Notes under the pieces: generated by a model
What the model saw: the letters and a program-made list of their open reading frames with translations, nothing else
Databases searched by the model: none
Told to the model about the DNA's origin: nothing
Shown here: positions 27,280-38,436 of the stretch, in pieces
How positions within the stretch are numbered: the first letter of the stretch is position 1
How the letters are laid out: each line of letters starts with the position of its first letter
Source: Aspergillus flavus
Taxonomy: Eukaryota; Ascomycota; Eurotiomycetes; Eurotiales; Aspergillaceae
Assembly: GCF_009017415.1 (NCBI RefSeq)
Contig: NC_092407.1
Span: 4,836,001 to 4,900,000 of the forward strand
DNA: 64,000 bases
Direction: 5' to 3'
Translations under genes and position numbers: made by a program

Positions 27280-28091
27280 GACGGGCAACTGGATTCCTTG
27301 GAGGACAGCGATGGACAGGACAGTAAGGGGGGGGCAAGTCTCATATTCTAGCCGGGTGTCTTTGCGCAGGGGATGCCACCGATTTCAAAGGAAGGATGCG
27401 TCCTAGAATGGAGCCAATGAATTCCCCTAGGCGCGAAAGACGTGCATGACTATTGTTGACAGGATCCCCTTGTAGGCAACTAGGCATCACAGCTGAGTAA
27501 AGTCAATTTAAAGTTACGTAAACTGAGCTGGGTAAGGAGATGCCGATGTGACTGTGTACATGACAGCTTTTGATACAAAGTTGTCTTGGTGAAGCTCCGC
27601 TAGCTGCAGCTGAAGTACCAGGTCGAAGCTCCACTATCAAATCGTTCAGCTGCGTCGCCCCGTCCTAGAGATCACCATGCAATAGCCTCTTTCGGTGTAG
27701 TACATGGTGCTATTCTAGACCATGGCAAGTGGAAACCTCCCTGCAGATGACGAGAGAACTGAAATTCTCGGTAATATCGGTTGCAATTCAAAGTTGGTTA
27801 AAGCGCAAGAGATCTTCCGACACTCGCTGCCAATAGTCCAGAGCTATGTCGAACGTGACAGTGTTGCGTGATTCTGCTACTAGATTATAGGATTTCATAC
27901 ATACAAAGCGCAATTGCTTTCTAAATATATCTTTTTCTTTATTTAATACCGTTTTATGTATGTCGCTGTAGGCCGACGCCTATTGCGTCCTTATTACATC
28001 TAGTACTAGGGCCTGTGCACTCTATATCGTGCCCAGTACTTCCCCATCATTATCAATCACGTGAAAGACTAGATACATGAACAATTTAATA
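27280..28091. other. Dioxygenase promoter region
   Basis: Upstream of the dioxygenase and downstream of the ATP-grasp gene. Contains dense AGCTGC/GCAGCT motifs near 27598-27655, of unknown meaning. No gene. Confidence 0.45.
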
Positions 28092-29762
28092 TCACTCTGA
28101 GCTCTCCGCGTATTCATCCAAGACAGAGCATATCCACCCGCCACCATGGCTGACAGCACAGATTCTGTCTGGACTACTTCGCCATGTTCCCAGGCCCAAC
28201 AGCTGGCCGTTCGTAGTGTGATAGGTCCCAATTAGTGGATAATTACCTCTATCACCTGACGAGTTGAGGATGACTTCGTATAGACGTGGCCAGATGCGAC
28301 GTTGAACCACATACATAGTATTTCCCGACACAAAGTGAGGGTTGCGGAGACGCTCAAGGGTTGATAACCACTCGTCGGGCCCGACTTCATCTCCAAAGAT
28401 AATCCCCGCACCTTTACCTCCACGAATCGGCTTGAGCAGGTACTCCTTTCTTAGCTCCGGCGAATCCGTCAAAGTCTGAATTAGCTCATTCAGCTCCGAT
28501 GATCCAGGGATAAACGAATCCGAAATGCCTCTCTCGAGGGCTTCTCCCTGGTCGTGAGTTAAGACTTTCCGGGCTACCAATGTCGGCATCTCCTGCTTGA
28601 TGATACCAAGCATGCGCTTGTCATGCACTAGGAGAATAGTGCGCATATCGTTAAAGCAGCGTAAGCTAATCTCACGTAGCATCTCTCGTGAGAGACCAAA
28701 TAACTCATGTTGGTGGAGTTCCAGGCCAACTTGGTGCACCTCCTCCACAACCTCACCTTTACTGGTAACAAGTAGACGGGATTCATTGATAAGCGAAGCG
28801 TTCTGCTGATCCTTAACCAAACAACAGAGCTTAGAGCCATCTTTCTTTTGGGGATCTGGAATTAACCGAAGATCTGCAGGGGTGATCAGCCGGGGCTTGA
28901 TTCCAATGTGACGATACACGAAGTCGATAAACATGTGGATATCGATTCCCGGCTCTTCACCCTTGAGCAGGTGCAATGGGCGGTCAGGATTGAAGAGACT
29001 GAGCAGCCCATCTAGGATCTATTGAATGTGGTGAAGGATTAGTCAGATAAACGTTGCAAGACGGTAGCGTTGCGTCAGATATGAAAGCCCTACCTTTGAA
29101 GAATCGGTCGCATGGATGAGGCCATTCCTCCCCGCACCAAGGTCGCTCAGGCCTTCTTGTCCGTATGCTTGGTGCATAAATCCGTTGAAACAAAAACGTG
29201 CATTAATCTCTGTGAGACGGTAGGTTTCCGTCGAGGGTCCACCGCTGTAGTCCCCAACCAGAAAGTCCGGTCTCCAAGAGCCCAGACGAGCCTCGTAGGG
29301 CACCCCGTTATGGGAATGTTGGTGCTCGAGCCACTATTACGAAGGGTTAGATCGGACAAATAGGGCATTTCTCCCCACGTGGCAGGACAAAGAAGTTGAA
29401 GAACGTACCCGCAACAGATCTTCTTCATCTCGTGTTAGAGGCATGCGCTCGGGGAATCGGGCATCCAGATCCGTCCACCACCGTTTTACAATATCCACGA
29501 TGGCGGTGACTAAAGCGTTGTGCAGCTGTTCGAGCTGTTCTTGATGCTTTGCTGTGACGAGGATGGGACGGGGACATGAAGCCTTGTTGGAGCCATGATG
29601 CCACAGATGTTCCGGGCAGAAGCCCAGTATACTGGCCTGGAGGATTTCATGTTCCTGAGTGTACAATTGTTTATCTCCTTGATACGAAGCCACAGGTTCA
29701 TAGCCCTTGGGACCAATCCCAAGATGAACTTGTTGAAGCTGTCCGGTAGTAGGGTACTTCAT
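28092..29762 (-). CDS. ATP-grasp-like ligase, function unknown
   Basis: Three exons (29409-29762, 29094-29333, 28092-29018) separated by two 75-nt introns join in phase to 506 aa. The central part carries a lysine/glycine-rich nucleotide loop (LLKPIRGGKGAGIIFG) preceded by a long acidic, helical region. Near the middle exon is a TEINARFCFNGF stretch that resembles the metal-binding E-x-N of ATP-grasp proteins. Its order suggests a circularly permuted ATP-grasp fold, as in glutathionylspermidine-synthase-like proteins. Such enzymes join a carboxylate to an amine through an acyl phosphate. In this setting it may form an amide or peptide bond with the decarboxylase product. The family call is by motif only, and I could not place it in a named subfamily. 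Confidence 0.6.
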
Positions 29763-31850
29763 TGGGTCGTATTACGGGTGGGTTATGTGGGTAAACCTGG
29801 GGGTAGGACAGGAGACCGATGGGCCATGTTATTTAAGTCCACAAGATAGTAGGCTAGCCCCTCGGATGCATAGAACATTGGAACAGGAACAAATTCCAGG
29901 CACCTCCACCGACATCCGATCTACCCACTGGATGTGAGGTCACGACAGAGCCATTGGGGCTATCGTAGACCGTGGCAATACGGGGGGAAAGAGCCACTTT
30001 TTGGATGCAACCTAGGACATCAGGGTTTTAGCGCTGCAGTTCTTTCAATAAACATGTATTTTCCCAGTGTGATTCTCAACAAATTCATTTACCTAATGTT
30101 TCTGAACCGTAAAATTTAGACTATTTAAAACCATTTCACTGACTAACCATTGTTGGTCATATTACGGAGTACTCCGATGTGAATCTTAAACTCTAATCTT
30201 TGCTTTAAATCTTTAGAATATCTACGCGGACAATTCTCTGAGAATAGGTATACAATGGCTACCAGACCACAAAGTAGTCCCATATTTGTCAATTAAAGGT
30301 ATTTGAATTTCCTTTATTTTTCTCAAAAACACTGCAGCCAACGCGACATAACTTGGAAAAAGCCACCCAGAGCTGAAAGCAGGGTCGCACGCGCTAAATC
30401 TGATCGACATCATTAGCTCCCTAACATGCTTCAGCTCGGGCCCGGGAGTAAATTGCGCACATTCTCTTATGCACGCTGACTGTAGTAATTACCACACTTT
30501 CGGACAGCTGAAAGATCTTCGTCTTCCTATTGGACGCCTAAAATAACTGACTTGGTGCGAGGAATTGCCTCGACCCACGGATGCCTCGTTGATGCACCAA
30601 TGACTTGATATGTAATTCTGGGCTAATGCATGTAGAACTTTTTACGGTATATTGTTGCTCGTCATGACCCACATAACTAAACAATTGATCTGAGAGGTTC
30701 AAAAGGGAATTAATGTTCTGGAATACAAAAGATGATCTTGCCAAGCTGAGTATCCACTTTGCATACCCAGCTATCCTTCAAGCCGAGGTTTGAGTAGTGG
30801 GGAAAAACAAATAGCCCAATGGATCGAGAAAGGGCTAAGCAGGACGCAGTGTGACATCTCGTATGCAAGGAGTGCTGCCTGCCATTTCATCGCTTCATCG
30901 CAATCCTTAATAAGAATGGTGTGCCCTGGGTTCTCCCTGCAGTGCTTTAACCGCATATGCACGCTTAGAATCATAAGACGTACATGTAATAGGTGCGTTT
31001 CCTAGAAAATAGCACCTGATCCCGGACATTACTTCTCAATGTAAATATTTTCTGACACCGACTGGGTGGTCTGCTGGGTAGCTGCCTGCCATTAGTCCCC
31101 AGTATAGCTTTTATCAGGGTCAGGATGTGACGACTATAGGGAAGACCGTCCACTAGGGTGGAAAACTGCATTAGCCTTTGCCCATTTGAATGTTACAATT
31201 CTTCAGGCAGGCATTTCGGAATTTGAACTGGTTTTGCGACACTTCATATAAATCCCTCTGATAAATTCCAGTGTTGGATAGTGCCTGGGATGCGACTAAC
31301 CACTTCTTCGCCATGATTTGTTAAGTCTACTTTTGATAAACTATAAAAGCATGATGGTTATCAGATCGGCAATCAGATTTACAAATAATGCCGCCACCAG
31401 GTGCCGTGCAAAGGTTGACCGACCCTCAAAGGTTAAGCTTAATACAACGTACCTCGTGGTCTGTTTGTCAAAATACATGCTGTATAGTCATTTGGAGGGC
31501 CACGGCAAGCAGCGTCGTTGTAGCTTACATTCTTCACACTGCGATTGGGGTTACGGTTACACTGTTCCACTTAATCGCGTCCCGATCTTTTGCACAGGGG
31601 CACTATCCCTGATTGGCTGTGTATTCTTAGTCTTCTAAGCTAGATAATGCGTTAAGCTTGTAATGCGGGAGCTAGATAAACATAAGTGTCTCATCGTCAA
31701 TAACCTGGCAAAGGGAAGTAATGGTCCCAGGGAGTGGCTATCAGTGGAAGCATGGAGAGTCATCTTCCCAAATACCATTTTCCTACCGGCAGCATTAGTA
31801 AACAAAATATATCACGGCTTGTCTAATCCAGTAAGCTGGCGTGTATGAAG
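29763..31850. other. Gap inside cluster
   Basis: Two kilobases upstream of the ATP-grasp gene. Small open frames, such as 31388-31612 (+), a 74-codon frame with a hydrophobic middle, have no family match that I recognise. The 29.8-30.2 kb part is probably promoter. A gene may have been lost here. Confidence 0.4.
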
Positions 31851-32513
31851 TTATTCTCTCCGACGACTTCGAAGAGGTGGCGAGTATTTGACCAGATTCA
31901 GTAACACAACTGTGTTTTGGGAAGGGTCTAGTCTGAGACTGTAAATAGATACTTTAAGCATAGCTGCAGGTCCTGGGCCCTAATAGAGACCTGTGTTAGC
32001 GGTGATATCTGTCCATAGTTCGTATGGAGATGTAGCTACTATGCGACATCGATATCTTTTATTTCCTACTTGACGGACCAGAACTGTGTTACATTGAACT
32101 AAAGGGAGTTGATTATATACATCAGTAGAGCTCATCTCTGGACTATCAGTAGGGAGCGAAGATAATAAAATATCGTCAAAACCTATCCTCTTTTCATTGC
32201 TAATCCCGGTTGTCCTTTATACGGTGCCAACAACGGTTTTTGTCGATGTGCTTTCACTCACTGCTAGGGTTTAGTTCAGTATAACGGCATGTTCTACAAA
32301 ATCGTATTCACTATGAAGGAATATCCCTTTGTTCAGAGTGGTGATGTGAAATAGTCGCCCTTAGGTACTCGATGAGATACAAATATAAGGTAGAAATGTC
32401 CTGTGAGGTTTCAATTCTCTCGATTTCGTGGGTCGGTCGGAAGCCCAATCTAGTATTCTGAACATATTCATCAAGATACGAATGCCCCGTCCAAAAATAC
32501 CCTTTTGCGCCAG
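31851..32513 (-). pseudogene. 3' fragment of an unidentified two-exon gene with internal stop
   Basis: A coding-like fragment in two pieces. Exon B (32312-32513) reads GAKGYFWTGHSYLDEYVQ and continues to RDIPS. A 112-nt intron (32200-32311, donor GTGAAT, acceptor TTAG) joins in phase to exon A (31851-32199), which reads YNEKRIGFDDILLSSLP, then CRIVATSPYELWTD, and ends SPPLRSRRE. An in-frame TAG interrupts it at ...NTGLY*GPGP; TGG would restore Trp, a RIP-like change. A branch site plus acceptor (CTACTAATCG...TTAG) precedes exon B, so 5' exons are missing. It starts only about 35 bp past the P450 stop, on the same strand. I do not recognise the protein family. Confidence 0.5.
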
Positions 32514-32548
32514 CTAATACGATTAGTAGAAAAATCTAATTAAAAAAT

Positions 32549-34237
32549 CTAAACAGGCACCATCGCCACCTTCGTTCCATGTCTACTCGCCAATGTAAGG
32601 GCGAGACGTTCCCGATACGGCTCCGGGTCCCGACTAGTGATCTCCTTGAACGACTGCACGATTCGTACGGTCGTGTAAGACGCCTCAGTCAAGGCAAATT
32701 GCTGTCCGAGGCAAATGCGAGGGCCCCCGTTAAATGGTAGATAGCCCCAACCGGGTCGTATGGTCTCCCATCGTTCCGGACGAAACTCTTCCGCGTCGGG
32801 ACCGAATATATCGTGGCGTCGATGCATCACGTACACATCGTAGGCGACCCTTTGGCCCTTGGCGACGAACACGGGTGACTTCCCGTCTGGTCCGCCGCCG
32901 ACGGGGAGGAAGGTGTCTTCGTTTGCTGTGCGGCTGTTGGATGGGACGACGGGGTATAGGCGCAGAGCTGTGGGTGGTTAGTATTGTGAAGATCGGGAAA
33001 CATAATACAGGATTGGACTTACTCTCGTTGATCACCCAGGATAGGTATTTCAACTGTTTCAGCTCCTCGAAGGATGGGCATTTCCCGCCGAGTGTTGCAA
33101 CTTCGCTTCTGAGGAGATCCCAGATATCTGGCCGTCGTGCGAGGTTGTAGAATACCATGCTCAGGAGACTGGCGGTCGTGTCTCGCCCTGCAAGTAGGAT
33201 GTTTAAGATTTGATCGGTGATATCGCTTGGATTGTCTGTTTCCTTGGCGAGCTCTTCGAGAAATACATATCGCGACTGTGAGTCGGTTGTATCACCCGCA
33301 TGTTTCTCAGCGTCGAGGGAGTGTCGGTATTCAATAGCCTTTTTCACAAAGTTGCCGACATATCCTCTCGCTACTCTGACAGACTCTCTGAACCTGGGTC
33401 TGAAAATCAGTTGATCGAATGGTGCGATAACCATACTAAACGCTATTTCATCCTGAGCGACATTGAAGTGATGGGCAAAACTGGATGACCCAGCGGAAGA
33501 TCCAAGGCGCAAAGACTCAACAGACTCTCCGAATAGAAACTCAGTCGCCGTATCGAGTGTCTAGAGGATATACTATTAGCTTTGACACCGGGGTATTCCA
33601 GATACGAAAGTTCTCCATACCAGATTGAAAAAGAGCTCTTGAAGGTCCACCGTCGAACCATCTCGAGGAATCCGGCTGATCAGCCTTTGGATGTGTCTCT
33701 CATGCAGATCGGTCGCCGCGATCTGTGTCCGAGTAAAACTCGGTCTCAACAGAGTCCGAGAATGTTCCCATTGTGGGCCATCGGCTGCGAAGATGCCATC
33801 GCCTAAGAGCGGATGGAATGTTCTCCGTCTTGTTTCTCCCAGGTCGAACTGTTTAAACTTCACCGCCAGGATGGTTTTGATGTTCTCCGGTTCAGCAGTG
33901 AATATATCATCGTCACCCAGAACTGAGGTCGCGAAGGTGTTCCCATGACGTCGATATTTTTCTAGCGTGTATTCCATCAGGTAGTCCTCACGAAACACCC
34001 GAAGCATAGATCGCACTTCATCTAAGCCCAGCACGGGATCTTTATGGTGATCTCTTGGCGGAGGCAAGCAACCGTGTCGTTTTTTGAACTGTCGTACTAT
34101 GTAAGTCCTGGCATTAGCGGGGGCTTATGGTTGGTGGGGCAGTACACACTTTGAACTGCTCTACTTATCTTGCGGGCAAGATATACGCCCGCAACTATCA
34201 GAGAGAGATATGTAAGAAAACTCAGGGAAACAGCCAT
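32549..34237 (-). CDS. Cytochrome P450, CYP52-like
   Basis: Haem monooxygenase anchored in the ER. Four exons (34150-34237, 33621-34096, 33023-33560, 32549-32967) join in phase to 506 aa. The N-terminal anchor is [20 protein letters not shown] proline-rich hinge follows ([12 protein letters not shown]). The I-helix oxygen motif is AGRDTTA. The K-helix ExxR (ETLR) is rebuilt across intron 3. The haem loop is [15 protein letters not shown] with the axial Cys. This haem signature and hinge are typical of CYP52 and related fungal clans that hydroxylate fatty-acid-like chains. In the cluster it would oxidise an alkyl or acyl part. All core residues are present, so it looks functional. Confidence 0.9.
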
Positions 34238-35004
34238 GGTGAATCCTCTGGTGGCACAATTTTCGACCTTGGTTGCCTGTAAGCAGGAAAAGGCGCCAGG
34301 ATTATATATCTATGCTGGAATTACCTGCTGAGATAAGCTCTCGTGGGGGCCCTTCCATCCAGCATTGGATTCGAAGAGAGTGCGTGGTGACGCTTACCCC
34401 GACCTCCGAAGCCTTGTCGACCACTAAGAGTCCAGTCAGGACCTTCAGGAATGCCTCCTTTCGGAGATATGGACCTACACGGTTGGTTATGTCGTTTGAA
34501 AGTGGGTCTCAAAGGAATGGAGTTCGGTTCCTAACAGATCTAGGCACATATTCGTGACCAATGTGGTGGTTGATATGCCACACTCAAGGGATTGTGGCGT
34601 AGATGCGGGATGCTACCGCCTAAGGCAACAAGGATCGTACAGGCAGGCGGAGATAGAGGCGGTACGTATCGCCGAACCCCCGATAGGAGATAGACACCTA
34701 AGGCAACAGTGAGAGAGTGCGCCAAGGGTATAGAAGAATACACTGTTACAACGTCTACGTTTGACATTATACACCTAAAATACCCATTCCATCGTGACTA
34801 GTCCAAGCTGACCAGATTCATTAGTAAGCAGACCAAAGTATTTCGAACCCCACCGCATAGCTCCATTGCTAGGTCGTATATTCGGGACTACTAGTAAGGC
34901 TTGCTACGCTTCGCTCCGCGCGCTAATGACTGGTGAGCCTGCCCACGTCAACCCAGTGAGTAACCTCCTAGGCAACGCCAGACATTGAAGTCGTATTGCT
35001 GGCG
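34238..35004. promoter_or_regulatory. P450 upstream region with repeat and palindrome
   Basis: Promoter of the P450 gene. It contains a 12-bp direct repeat CCTAAGGCAACA at 34619-34630 and 34697-34708, and a 16-bp near-palindrome GGCGGTACGTATCGCC at 34658-34673. They lie within 90 bp of each other and are candidate regulator sites. No gene is supported. Confidence 0.4.
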
Positions 35005-36974
35005 CTACGTTGGAGGCGTCGGCATAATCCCACCAAAATTGGAGGCATCTTCAGGTGAATCAAAGCCATTCGGCATGACCGACCCGAACAACGTCCGTAG
35101 ATCAATCCCGGGCAACAGAGGGTCGCTACCGAAGTCGAAACTAGCATCCATTGCAGGATAGTAGAGACTATCTGCCGACTCACCGACGCTCTCTGTATGC
35201 TTGTATGGTTCCAACTCCCCACTAAGCTCAACATGGGGTTGTTGATTGTCCTAGATGCGTCCAGTGGTCAGCCGAATAGGTCACATGGATGACAAGATAC
35301 GTTCTTACGGGTGCGTTGTGTTCCAATGCTACTGGCAGTTGAGCGTTACTCACGACACCCGATCCTGTCTTGATATGGCCACGGAAAGGTCTTTGTGCCG
35401 GGGTAAGAGTGGCGTCCATAATTTCCCCGAGACCACGTCCACCGTTTACATCTCTGACGTGCTGTCGCGCTATGTGGGCAAACTCTGAGGCCAATGAGCA
35501 GGGCAAGGATCCATTCGATGCATGCTCAACAAGAGCGAAGTGCCCCGAAACAATATCAAGCATTGCCAAACTGGTCTTTGTTTCCGGGTGTGTGGGATTG
35601 TGGATTACGAAGTCGAAAAGGAGAAAGAGGGCTACAAGTGGCATGATGGCAAGAATACTGCATTAATTGTCAGATTCGCAGACAGCACTGAATGACAAAG
35701 GGCTAATCACTTACAACAGTGGTGTATGGGGTGCCTTGTCAATATATTGAGTCAGCTCAATTATCCGTCGAGCAGAAGCCATCAGACTTCGTCTGCTGTC
35801 TTCTTGTCGCACACCATCGTCTGAGCCGATCTGGAGGGTAAGTCGCGCTAAAGCAATGACCATACTATGGTAGGAGTAATGGGTTTGGAGAGCGACCATT
35901 TTAGAGACAGGTTCGGTGAAGGTTTGTGGAGAACAAGACTCTCCAGGTCGAAAACCGTCTGGCACGGTCAGTCGCCATTTTTCCAGGCGCTCATGGACAT
36001 GATCAATTCTTGTGTAGTATGTTTCTGTGGAGCTTTGAGTGGCGGTAATGGAGAATAGAAGCTCATATGCTTGTGATGTTATCCTGGCAAATCGGATGGA
36101 GGACAAAAACCAGTTATAGCTCCCAAAGCTCGCCTCTGGTGTTTCTGGAATTGGACACCCTACGTTATAATCTGCGATCAACTATCGCAGCTTTAGCAGC
36201 GGTTCATTTCTAGAAAGTCGTAAACTTACCGAGTTCTCCCTATTTTGAAATGCTAACTGCTTCTCCATGCCGTAGATAACCCAAAATGTGCGCAGACACC
36301 ACACTTGTTGCTCTCTGCTGCAAATGGCTCGGTGATATCTGAGCGCGTGCGCCATGCGCGCTGCTTCCATGATTAGGATTTCGTCGATCTGCAAGCAACA
36401 GGTGTTCATGGCAAAAATGGACATAGCAGTCAAGGCTTGTAGGCTAAGCAACGATTCTCGTGGTACGAGAATGTCGACCATTAGGCCTAGTGACATTTGG
36501 AAGAATTTCCATGCTTTGCCCTTCCCGGGGTCGAAGGATCCGCCATCATGGTACTGACATCCCAATGCAAGGACTGCGTGATACAGAGCAGAAAATGCAG
36601 GAGTGCCTTCCAATGTCTGCGCAAGGGTCGCCGAAAACGCCGTCTCCTCGAAGCTCTGTCGGTCAAGGAACGGGTACATCGGATGGATACGCTTAAAGTA
36701 GACTACCGACCTGTTAGACTGTGTATGGACCTAGGCTAACTTCCGGATCACAACCATCTACATATGCCCGAGTCAGCTCCAGAGAGATACGCGTGGAGCC
36801 GGGTGGCTTTTTGAACGTAACTGGGGAAATGGACGTCGCACCCCGTGCGGTAACACGGTCCTCAATGAGAGCTTCAATACTGTCGACCAACTCTTTGAGA
36901 CGAGAATTCTCCAGTTTTAGGGTCAAAGATTGAATCTTTTTCTCAGAAAAGAAGGCCAGGTTCGAGCTGCACAC
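35005..36974 (-). CDS. Fungal_trans-type transcription regulator, zinc cluster not intact
   Basis: Regulator with the fungal-specific middle homology region. Exons 36755-36974 (5' end uncertain), 36230-36702, 35715-36181, 35309-35657 and 35005-35250 join in phase across introns of 48-59 nt, giving about 585 residues. A coiled-coil-like linker (SEKKIQSLTLKLENSRLKEL) follows a Cys that would be the last zinc ligand. The MHR begins VYFKRIHPMYPFLDRQSFE and includes a MEAARMAHALRYHR helix pair. An acidic, Gly/Pro-rich C-terminus (DASFDFGSDPLLPGIDL) could activate transcription. No complete Zn2Cys6 motif could be assembled upstream (36975-37400), although broken pieces are visible. It lies between the P450 and MFS genes and is the likely cluster regulator. 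Confidence 0.7.
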
Positions 36975-37400
36975 TATATCTTTCGGTTAGATCAATCTTC
37001 TGGGAAAAGGCTTATTGTGTGAGCCATGCCTTCGTTTTCCTGGGACTAACGCTAGGGTTCAGCCACGATCGCAATATCCTGGTTGACGATTGCTTACCCT
37101 TAACACATGAACTTCATCATGGAGCACGCCCTTGGGGGGTTGGCTATCTAATAACTGGTCCACAAATAATGGTGCTAAGCCTGGTGTAGCCTGTCCATCA
37201 TTGTATTCTCTGCTACCGTGAGCCAGGCTTGATAGCGAGGGCTCGCCTAGTTCTTAATTCATTAGTCAGACTAACACGCACCCGACATTTTACGGAACCT
37301 ACGGGGTGCTCTTTGGGGCTGAGGCTTGAACCGGCGTCTAGCCTGTTTGAACTCGCAGCGCTCATCACGCTTCTAGAAGCCGGGTGATCCGGTTAGTAGG
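36975..37400 (-). pseudogene. Possible decayed Zn2Cys6 exons of the cluster regulator
   Basis: Upstream of the regulator's linker. An ATG at about 37365 starts a frame ending V-K-C-R before a GTGCGT donor. Near 37096-37140 a frame reads Q-G-R-A-P, two stops, then S-S-C-V-K before a GTAAGC donor. That donor joins in phase to V-C-S-S-N of the next exon. The pattern matches the second half of a zinc cluster (CD-x-G-R-A-P-C-S-S-C) with the key cysteine codon lost. Frames are short and the reading is tentative. Confidence 0.35.
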
Positions 37401-38436
37401 TCCTGCAGGTATACAATGGCTCGGATCCTGCCTACAATGCAATGCGTGCATCTGGAAGGGTCCTCCCGAGATACTTCTACCGTGTCAGCCATAGGTCTAA
37501 GTGTTGCAGATCCGGATAGAAGGCTCACCGATGCACCGTACTTTACGAGCCCTGCATTGTTCGCAGGACTTGCAGATCCGGTTTTGATACATAATCGCAT
37601 GCCAGTCACGTTTCTTGCTGGGTCTTTTGATGAGAAGCAGCGAGCATTATTCGGAGTAACACTGAATCACCGAGATAAATGGAGGTCAATAATCAAAAGT
37701 TGAGGAAGTGGCATTTTGGGGAGGCACAATTCGGTGTTCGGAGAAGGGACTCACCACTTTTGTCGGCTCTCGGCGCTTGGCAGTGAAAAGTGGAATGTAA
37801 ATGACTCCATTGACCGCCCATTTGTTCCGCCTTCTTCTATGAGTGGTCAACCGGCAGAACGACCACTACAATTGATCACAAATAATTGCGCTTGATCCGT
37901 AGGACTTCAACTCTAGAGACCTCTTTAAGCATGATTTTCTGTGTGATGTGAGGTTCCCTCTGATATTTTGATCACTGCTGTATACAGTGTTTTTTTTTTA
38001 ACGAATTAGACTATGCTTCCCGTGTTACTTCATTCTCATCGAAAGACCAGTATGGTGGTCCTAACTGGGTAGTCTCATTTTTTGCCCAATGTCGACCGGA
38101 TTATATACCAACGGTACCACAAACAGCTATTGATGTTATAAGAGCCACTGTTGATATAGACTTACCTACCCCGACTATAAATTTATCTCGCTTAATTTAT
38201 CAGGAAAATCTTCACTAAATCAACCGACATCTTTTTTGTCGTCAAACTGTATTTCTCGCTAAACAACCCCTGGTTGACCTACTGCGAGCATGCGTTCCAC
38301 TTGGATATATCTGAAACCCTCTAGCCTCTCGCTGGTTTGTTCATGATGTTCTACAACAGGACACAAGCCATATTGCATAAGACGAGCTTCATTTGCTATG
38401 CTAGTCAAGCGGGAGATTTCTATTGCCCATTCACAA
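37401..38436. other. Intergenic within cluster
   Basis: Between the regulator's 5' end and the 3' end of the transporter. An open frame on each strand at 37373-37703 has no recognisable domain. A T-run lies near 37991. No gene called. Confidence 0.45.

Noticed and set aside
32549..32600. Fusion of the P450 to the downstream fragment by a GTGCCT donor
   Set aside because: The junction phase does not match, and the P450 already ends at the normal family length.
37373..37703. Overlapping open frames on both strands
   Set aside because: No domain, no splice partners, and each frame is the mirror of the other; not supportable as a gene.
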